Assembly: GCF_000002235.5 (NCBI RefSeq)
Contig: NW_022145601.1
Coordinates: 3,097,563 to 3,161,562, forward strand
DNA from: Strongylocentrotus purpuratus
Taxonomy: Eukaryota > Echinodermata > Echinoidea > Camarodonta > Strongylocentrotidae
DNA length: 64,000 nucleotides
Direction of reading: 5' to 3'
A program made the position numbers and the translations under genes. Below, piece after piece: positions 57,535 to 64,000 of this stretch. The number at the start of each line of letters is the position of its first letter. Position 1 is the stretch's first letter. Under the pieces are notes generated by a model, which did no database searches, had not been told where the DNA came from, and saw only the letters and a list, made by a program, of their open reading frames with translations.

Positions 57535-58765
57535 AAGTTATCTACGACAACTCTACGACAAATACACTTGATCTCCTTTAGATATGAACTGCATAATGAA
57601 TTGAAAGTTCATGTTTTTATTAGATTATTAGATTAAGTAATTTATTCAAGAATGAACTCGATGTGAACCCCATTCAATCATCTACTTCCGGTGCAGATGG
57701 TTGAACGCATCTATGCAAATTAGCCATCGGATACTCATCGGATGCTATCGATTTCATGCTATTCATAGCTACTCATGATGACCAATCAATATTTATCACC
57801 GTCTCCCCTCTCATTTTGATGAATATAGTAATCCGCTCTGTTGGGTAAAGACAAGCATCTATGTAAATGAGACTGTTTCACCTTATCTTTTGTGAACGAT
57901 GATTGTATCATCCGCTCTTAGTTTTTGCTATCAACGCCTCTTAAATAAAATTAATGTATTTGTTGAATGGTCACCACAAAGGGTAAGAATGTAAGCGAAA
58001 GGGACGTGGCTTAACACAGTCTCCTCCCTGCTAAACTGATGTGGGCAAGTTTAATAATATTTTTCGGCAAGTTTATGACATTCTTAACTGATTTTTAAAA
58101 ATCATTCACGGAAAACTAAATCTATTAGCCCCCCCCCCCCCACCCCTGTAAAATGTTTCCGTTATGTAATACTATCACAAGATTATTTTATCCGAATCTG
58201 TTATCTCTCTGTCTCTCTGTCTCTTTCTTTCTCTTTCTATTTCTTTCTCTTTCTATGTGTCTCACTTATCTCATGACCCTTTGTCTTTTTCTGTTGGAGA
58301 ATTTTTCACTAAATGTGATCCTCCAAGAACTTCCCAATGAAAACGGTCTATAGAACCACCTCTAAGAGGTGATGCTCTTGACCTCGGGGCTTGCTAGCAA
58401 TCCTCTGATTGACTCGTATTTCAACTGCAGCGAGACCCAGGACACCATCTCTCAACGCGCACAACATCCCAGAGAACTCCATCCCAACCCACCGCCTCAT
58501 CTATGCAAATGAGATGCTCCATGTTGTCCATCTGTCTGCATCCATTACACACTATTGAAGGCGAGAGCTGGGAGGGATTCGTATAGTGGCACTTTCTATT
58601 TCCTCCATGCCGCGTTTCAGCCTAGTTCATCTGCTGCTCTTCTCTTCTCTCACTCCTCATGGGTGCATTATTTGTTTTCTCTTCGAACAGGGTTTGCTCA
58701 CCCACTCACAGCTTCATCTGACTCCAGATTCCATCTCGTTATTTGACATCTACCTACCTGACAAA
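57535..58765. other. No gene supported
   Basis: Moderate GC, contains the octamer-like sites, a C run near 58129-58141 and TC-rich sequence at 58198-58262. No exon was recognised. Confidence 0.45.
57713..58510. promoter_or_regulatory. Three octamer-like sites
   Basis: CATCTATGCAAAT occurs at 57713-57720 (octamer core) and 58503-58510, with a variant ATGTAAAT at 57861. The octamer ATGCAAAT is the POU/Oct consensus. The shared flank CATCT suggests a common origin or constraint. Confidence 0.3.
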
Positions 58766-58767
58766 GC

Positions 58768-58784
58768 TCTCTCTCTCTCCTTTT

Positions 58785-58831
<47 letters not shown>

Positions 58832-58833
58832 TT

Positions 58834-58879
<46 letters not shown>

Positions 58880-58970
58880 TTTCCTTCTCGCATTATCTCT
58901 TTTTCTCCCCTCCACCCTCAGTATCTTGCCCTCTCTCTCTCTCCCCCCCCCCTCTCTCTCTCTATCTTTC
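58768..58970. repeat. (TC)n array
   Basis: Long CT/TC runs with TTTTTCTC interruptions. The two halves (58784-58830 and 58838-58875) look like a duplication. Confidence 0.92.
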
Positions 58971-60083
58971 ACATAATCTTTTCTCTCATGATAATAGTCT
59001 TGCCTTCACAGGCGATAGGGGGAGGGGCGGAGGGTATCCAGGCCCTCGATAGTTTCGAAACATATTCGGGCAACCGAACTATCAATCTGTCTGTCATATG
59101 TCTGCCTTTGTATGTCTGTCCCACCCCTGTTTCTGTCTTCTACAATGCATTTCTATTTCGTCTCTTTTCAATTTGATGAATAAATCTTAGCTTAAATACT
59201 ACTGCATTGTGAACTTTTTGGCGACAATCCAAATACTCATGAAATCAGACGACCGCACTCATGAGAATTATCTTTATAACCTTTACTCCTTTTCTGTCAC
59301 TCATAGCTTTTTAACAAACAAAGCTGAATCAGAGAGAGAAACCCTACTTCATTTCAGAATTGTTGCCAGGAAAATTTACATTAGATCGTCTGTCTGCTCT
59401 TGCAAGATTAATCGGAATGAAAGTATTTTTTCCCGCGTAAATCTACAAAGCCACACGCGAGAGTCAACATTGCGATTTTTTGTTTCGTTTGCTAGTTGAA
59501 TTAATGGGAAACGTGCGTGGAAGACAACACGACGTGAGCATTTTCTAAGGCAGAAAGCGAAGCGGAAGAATCGGCGACTGGCGGTTGCTAAATTGCACAG
59601 CAAATAATGAAATTAAGTGTCAGCTAGCTAGCGCTGAATATTGTCGGCTCCAATATATCCGTTTATTTGATTGAAAGCCTCTTCACACACGAACTTCCTA
59701 TACTCTCACTTACATTCTAAAATTATGAAAATGCTTTAGTGTCTAAAAATACACACTGTTCATATTGCACTTGATATACTGCATATATTTCCGTGATGAA
59801 CACAATTAATTTAATTCCATAGATTTAAACGCAAATCTCATGAAAATACTGAAACATAGGGCTTTTCCTGAGGGGCCTTGCTTCCTCAATTGAGCGAGCA
59901 AAATTTGTGAGCTTAATTTTAATTCTAGTACATCGGTACCTAGAATGATAAACTCCCCTTTTGAAAGAATTACAGAGATTTTTTATTTTTTTATTTTTCA
60001 TTTATGCTGATTGTGTTGAGTAGATGCATCATAGTTTCTTGCAGTTCACTTTCCTATTTTGCTTTAATCCCATATCCGACTAG
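58971..60083. other. Upstream region of the SLC7A14-like exon; no gene recognised
   Basis: GC rises around 59390-59640. A single GTCAGCTAGCTAGCG at about 59619-59633 equals a variant of the minisatellite core in macrosatellite unit 3. No first exon could be placed. Confidence 0.4.
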
Positions 60084-60103
60084 GACCAGAAGCAGCTCAC
60101 ACC

Positions 60104-60377
60104 ATGGGCTTCAAGGACAAAGTGACGGCCATCTTGCGTCGTCTAGTCCGGACCAAGTCCCTGGATTTGTACAGTGCCAAGTCCACCGATGAAGAGGATG
60201 GGAACGTTCCAGGCCGTCTACCAAAGTGCCTCACCACGTTAGACCTGGTCTCACTCGGTGTAGGTAGCTGCATGGGTACAGGGATGTACGTGGTGTCTGG
60301 TCTGGTTGCCAGGGCGATGGCTGGTCCCGGTGTCATACTCTCCTTTACCATAGCCGCTCTTGCGTCAATTCTGTCAG
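60104..60377 (+). CDS. SLC7A14: First coding exon of an SLC7A14-like cationic amino acid transporter
   Basis: The ATG sits in a strong context (CACACCATGG). The exon encodes 91 residues and ends with a split Gly codon at a donor CAG/GTAAGG, a phase-1 intron. After a basic cytoplasmic N terminus ([15 protein letters not shown]) comes [20 protein letters not shown], then [20 protein letters not shown] and [11 protein letters not shown]: transmembrane segments 1 and 2 of the CAT subfamily of APC transporters. [17 protein letters not shown] is closest to SLC7A14 among CAT proteins known to me; vertebrate SLC7A14 acts in lysosomal membranes of neurons. An acceptor-like CCGACTAG at 60083 suggests an untranslated exon upstream. 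The rest of the gene (starting near VCYAEFG) is not found before 64000, so the first intron exceeds 3.6 kb. Confidence 0.88.
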
Positions 60378-60389
60378 GTAAGGAAACTC

Positions 60390-60544
60390 CCCAGGGGGAT
60401 GTTTCACAAAAATTGTCATCAGTGACAAATGACAGGTTGTGTTATAAGCTAGTGAAATCCTTGCTTCTGATTGGTCATCAGCAGATTTGTCACTGATTTT
60501 TGTCATTTGTCATTGAAGAAAGGCTTTGTGAAACGGGTCCCAGG
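60390..60544. mobile_element. MITE in the SLC7A14-like intron, ~155 bp
   Basis: Ends CCCAGGGGGATGTTTCACAAA and, reversed, CCTGGGACCCGTTTCACAAAG. Internal TGTCA/TGACA motifs are inverted. It starts only about 12 bp after the splice donor. Confidence 0.75.
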
Positions 60545-60628
60545 ACTTCGTCAACACGTCAAATCTCTCTGGGACTGCGACTTTAATTGAATGCGCCGTG
60601 AGCGAGTGACATCATATATATAAACAGC

Positions 60629-60795
60629 CAAACCTGTCTATAGCGACCGCCCAAGGGAAACACAAAAAGGGGTCTTTATAGACAGGTTGTCTTTGTAGAC
60701 GGGTTCATTTAATACATGTTTCAATGAGAAGCCATTTTCAAGGGAAACAAAACAAAATTGTATTTTTTAGACAGGTGGTCACCAAAGCAGGTTTG
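60629..60795. mobile_element. MITE in the same intron, ~167 bp
   Basis: Starts CAAACCTGTCTATAGCGACC and ends with the inverse of CAAACCTGCTTTGGTGACC. The inside contains two GGTCTTTATAGACAGG-type motifs. The target duplication is not clear. Confidence 0.65.
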
Positions 60796-60935
60796 ATTGT
60801 ATATTTTACATATAAAGTAAATGCACGGCGACCAGAGTGACAGTTTTGATTAGTGCAGGTAATAAAGCAATCGAAATGATCCTCTTGGGAAACAGGCATA
60901 ACAACCAACAAGTACCACTAAGAGCTACGCCATTA

Positions 60936-61080
60936 GGGACTTTTTAGATTTGCACGACGAGAACGTGGACTGCTACATGTGACATGCTTTTCAGGCAGTG
61001 CCTTAAAAGGACGTCACATTGCCTTAAAAGGATGTCACATGTAGCAGTCCTCGTTCTCGTCGTGCAAATCTAAAAGTCCC
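60936..61080. mobile_element. Foldback MITE with TA flanks, 145 bp
   Basis: Two ~51-bp inverted arms (GGGACTTTTTAGATTTGCAC, then GACGAGAACG and GACTGCTACATGTGACAT) differ at only about three positions and are flanked by TA on both sides (60934-60935, 61081-61082), as with Tc1/mariner-type insertion. Two direct CCTTAAAAGGA(C/T)GTCACAT copies lie in the centre. Confidence 0.85.
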
Positions 61081-61082
61081 TA

Positions 61083-62295
61083 TTACCTCTCATGGTGGTT
61101 GCACACGGAATTTCATTTGCAGACCAAGGATCCTAGGGCAAACAGAGAGCCTTTTTATTTGTTTATTTATTCATCTTTTATTTCTTTATTTCAATATTCA
61201 TTACTTTTTTCAATGATAAATTCAACTTAAAAAAGCTTTCATACAGCCAGTTTGTAAAAACATCTTCCCCTTCATTAAATAATATAATCATCCGTGTTTT
61301 CTCAAGGCACAACCAATCATATTAGGTATCTCACCAGGTGACTATTGCCAGTTACTCATCGCTCTCAAAGGTCAATCCATGTCCCTCCTGAATTTAGAAT
61401 GAGCGCCACAATTCTCTACCGATGCGTGCGTGGTTCCACCCTATACCCTCTCGTATGCTTTATTCCTAACCGTGGTAAACAGATGGCATGGATGTATGCA
61501 AAGTCATGCCTTGGTGGTGCTACTTAACCCTTTAAATGCCACACAAGCGATCTCCCTGTGCCACACTGTATTTATCATGGGTTATATATAAAAGGCTTCG
61601 AGACTATAATAATAATAATCTGGATATATGTAAACGCATTGCAGATCGACCATTCAACTGTTTCAAGTAAAAGATTAATTTATCTGGTTTTAAAAGGGTT
61701 GTCATGAGGCTAATCAAGATCACAAATGGTTTTTCTTTTGTGGTGCACAAAGTTGTCCTCCTGTCAATTCGCGCCTGTTGTTTTTGTGTAAAATTGCATG
61801 TGTAGCAAACGAGTGCATGTGCGAAGAAAGCAACCAAAGTAATAAATAGAAGGTTACATGGGTAGGGACTACTGGTCATCTTGAAGAAGAAAAAAAACGT
61901 CTAGAAGAGATTTAGAAAGGTTGCTAATGACTTAAAACATACGAATGATTGTTTAACAGGTGGTTTTCAAATAGTCAAAATCGTAACAAATGCAATAAAT
62001 CTTGCGGAAGCGCATAGAAAAAAAAATGCACGCAAATGTACTATGCCCACAGACATTAAATTATAACATCGAAATTTGTTCCAAGTTTCAAAATACATAG
62101 CTGTATTCGGAAAAAGAGGGTATTTCACGAGCAAATCCTTTTGTATAATTGATATGATTGGGATATTCGTCCACATGGGATTATAGAAAATGAAGAAAAA
62201 AACCTTTACGTAATTACTCACCGTTACCATTTTAACCTTCTCTTAAATATATTTAAACTTAAATATTTTGTCCTGTATTTTAACGGATGTTTCAT
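61083..62295. other. Intron of the SLC7A14-like gene; no exon recognised
   Basis: AT-rich with an (ATT)-like run at about 61605-61620. No plus-strand segment resembling later SLC7A exons was seen. Confidence 0.6.
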
Positions 62296-62688
62296 GGCGC
62301 CCGGCTGCTAATTTTTTTTCCCCAAACATGTTTGCCAATGCTAATATTTCCGGTCATCTGATTGGCTGATATGTTACGTCATTAGCAATGACGTAACCGT
62401 TAAGGGTGAGTGATAGGGGTATAAAAATCATGCAGAATTACTTTTCATCAACCCATCGTTGGCTCAATCGGTAAGGTCAGCGTAATACAATCATAGAGTA
62501 GTGGGTTCAAGTCTATTCCGTATTTTTTCCTTTATAAATAGTGAGGCAAAGCAATAAAAAATCAAAGTCTAATTGTTTGTGACCTCTTTCCAAGCTGATA
62601 ATGACGTAGAACATATCAGCCATTGAGAAGAACGGAAATATAAGAAATTGCAAACCTGTTTGGGAATAAAAAATTCGCCGCCCGGCTA
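62296..62688. mobile_element. Foldback element, ~100-bp arms, tRNA-like centre
   Basis: The left arm (about 62296-62397) and the reverse complement of the right arm (about 62590-62688) align over ~100 bp: GCTAATTTTTTTTCCCCAAAC against GCGAATTTTTTATTCCCAAAC, then ATATTTCCG and TGGCTGATATGTT. Between the arms lies a tRNA-like stretch (62456-62521) with an A-box-like TGGCTCAATCGG and a B-box-like GGGTTCAAGTCT. The arms differ more than those of the other MITEs, so this is an older copy. Confidence 0.6.
62373..62426 (+). promoter_or_regulatory. Promoter-like motif cluster within the foldback element
   Basis: GTTACGTCATT and AATGACGTAAC form an 11-bp inverted pair (62373-62397) giving two CRE/ATF half-palindromes. 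A CCAAT box (reverse, GATTGG near 62360) lies before them and TATAAAA at 62420-62426 after them. Spacing looks like a pol II promoter but may be accidental. Confidence 0.35.
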
Positions 62689-63270
62689 GTCCCAGTCACA
62701 CCTGAGTTCACACACTTTACTTCCAAACCAAATAAAGCACACATTTATTTGATTTGTCTTGTTTTGTCATTCTAACTTTAATTTCGGTGATGAGAACATG
62801 ATGATAATCAATGCACGAGAAAAATATAAAAATAGCAGTATATAACAATTGCATTAAATGAGAATCACGATTATATACAGAACAGGCTGTAGAGTTAGCT
62901 TTTAGATAATAAACCATGCCCTTCTCTTCGCAAAAAAATGGGCGTCATTTAAACTGTTATTATTTGAATACATATTGTCATTCCTGATTCCTGATTATTC
63001 TTGTCTCCTAGCTGTATACTTTTGTTCATTACAATGAGTAAATAACGGTATAACCATGCCAACTATGATTATAATATACTCATATCGAGAACAAACAATA
63101 TTGTAATATTGTTTCAATAAGCTGCAAATATATTCCCTTCCCTTTTCCTTGTCTTAATTTGAAGTTAATTGTGAGTATCGGTTCATGTATCCCTATAATC
63201 TCCCTTTCCCTGTTTTAGCGTGTATTTGTATTTTACAAACTTTACTGCAGTTACTTATGTCATTTGTAGT
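62689..63270. other. No gene recognised
   Basis: AT-rich continuation of the intron or intergenic DNA. Confidence 0.5.
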
Positions 63271-63475
63271 TTAAGGAGCCTATCCACAACAAGCTCTGCT
63301 TTTCCATAGGCTCCGCCACTATATCTCTTAAGTTCAACTTAATGGACAATATTCTGAATAGTGTGTACCGGTATTGTATGTACATGTATATTATAATCAT
63401 TGTCAATATGTTGTTACACTCTTTGTAAAATGAGATATTGTGGTAACCAATAAACTATCTATCTATCTACATTTT
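63271..63475 (+). mobile_element. LINE 3' end with hairpin and (ATCT)n tail
   Basis: GGAGCCTAT (63275-63283) pairs perfectly with ATAGGCTCC (63306-63314) around a loop containing AACAAGCTCTGCTTTT, very like the loop in the LINE at 41419-41445. It ends CCAATAAACT(ATCT)n at about 63446-63470. It is a 5'-truncated copy of a related LINE. Confidence 0.6.
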
Positions 63476-64000
63476 TAATTGCGTTAATACCTGTGCTAGC
63501 GAAGCATAGGGACGAAATTTGTAATGCACCAGTAATTCAACGCAAAGTTTGCACTGCTTACGTCATGCGTCAAAGATCGCGCCAGTGTTTGACGCAGTCC
63601 TACATTTTACCAACGACGCATCAATGGCAATATGCATAAGACAAGCACCCCCTCTAAATAACTATAAACACTAGGCCCCTATACTTCACTGGTATCGAAG
63701 CGCAGTATTTCATCAATGTTAGACTCAATATCGAGTAATTCAATAAAGCACAATTGACACTATACATCATTCATGTACCTGCACATATATTTATTCCACA
63801 CGTGAAGTGACTGTATAGGCAGGAGTCGGATGATTTATTTACAAGTATAAATTGCAATTTGGCGCTCAGTTGAGGCATAATATATGTTCCTGTTATTGTT
63901 ATTTATAATAAGTATTGTTGTCAATACAGTGTTTTTTTTCAACCACATTGTTTATCCAATACATTATGATGGAAAGGGAAAATGTCACCATCGACTATTG
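63476..64000. other. No gene recognised
   Basis: AT-rich sequence to the window end, within or beyond the intron of the SLC7A14-like gene. Confidence 0.5.

Noticed and set aside
62456..62521. Functional tRNA gene
   Set aside because: B box degenerate, no acceptor stem, no pol III T-run terminator at the right place, and it lies inside a foldback element.

Overview
The window is eukaryotic, AT-rich and repeat-dense. It is most likely from an echinoderm, probably a sea urchin. I infer this from the mix of tRNA-derived SINEs, small foldback DNA elements of types common in deuterostome and other marine invertebrate genomes, CR1/L2/Jockey-like LINEs and one recognisable metazoan transporter exon; no marker fixes the species. 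Genes are sparse and split by introns. Most long open frames here are artefacts of repeats.

Layout. 1-615: GA repeat and unremarkable DNA. 616-23259: a macrosatellite of eight head-to-tail units of about 2.4-3.6 kb. Each unit holds a 21-bp minisatellite (0-19 copies), a LINE 3' end, a ~1 kb spacer and 4-9 copies of a ~220-260 bp tRNA-like sub-repeat rich in G and T runs. The array runs into a 500-N gap (23260-23759). 23760-26540: a second, ~190-bp satellite. 29.1-32.1 kb: a three-exon minus-strand gene (30852-31881) for a small protein with two Cys-Cys-Cys-His knuckles and an Arg-rich tail, with further minus-strand exon candidates downstream. 32.4-35.5 kb: a nest of mobile elements, including a hAT-type MITE with a perfect 8-bp target duplication, a TTAA-flanked element carrying a 92-codon ORF, and a SINE with an (ATT)n tail. 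37.3-41.6 kb: a nearly full LINE whose ORF1 is open and whose ORF2 is broken by three frameshifts. 43.2-43.9 kb: a 659-bp element with ~200-bp inverted ends and TA flanks. 44.9-50 kb: GA/TC arrays and one orphan coding exon (47180-47320). 52.9-54.1 kb: a degenerate CATC-rich tandem repeat. 57.2-57.5 kb: two adjacent MITEs. 60104-60377: first coding exon of an SLC7A14-like transporter, with three MITEs in the first 700 bp of its intron. 62.3-62.7 kb: a foldback element enclosing a tRNA-like segment. 63.3-63.5 kb: another LINE 3' end.

Nothing suggests an operon or a set of cooperating genes. The strongest items are the two-knuckle gene, the higher-order LINE/SINE macrosatellite, and the DNA elements whose ends can be placed to the base. 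Exon models rest on splice signals and reading phase seen by eye; no transcript or database search was available.
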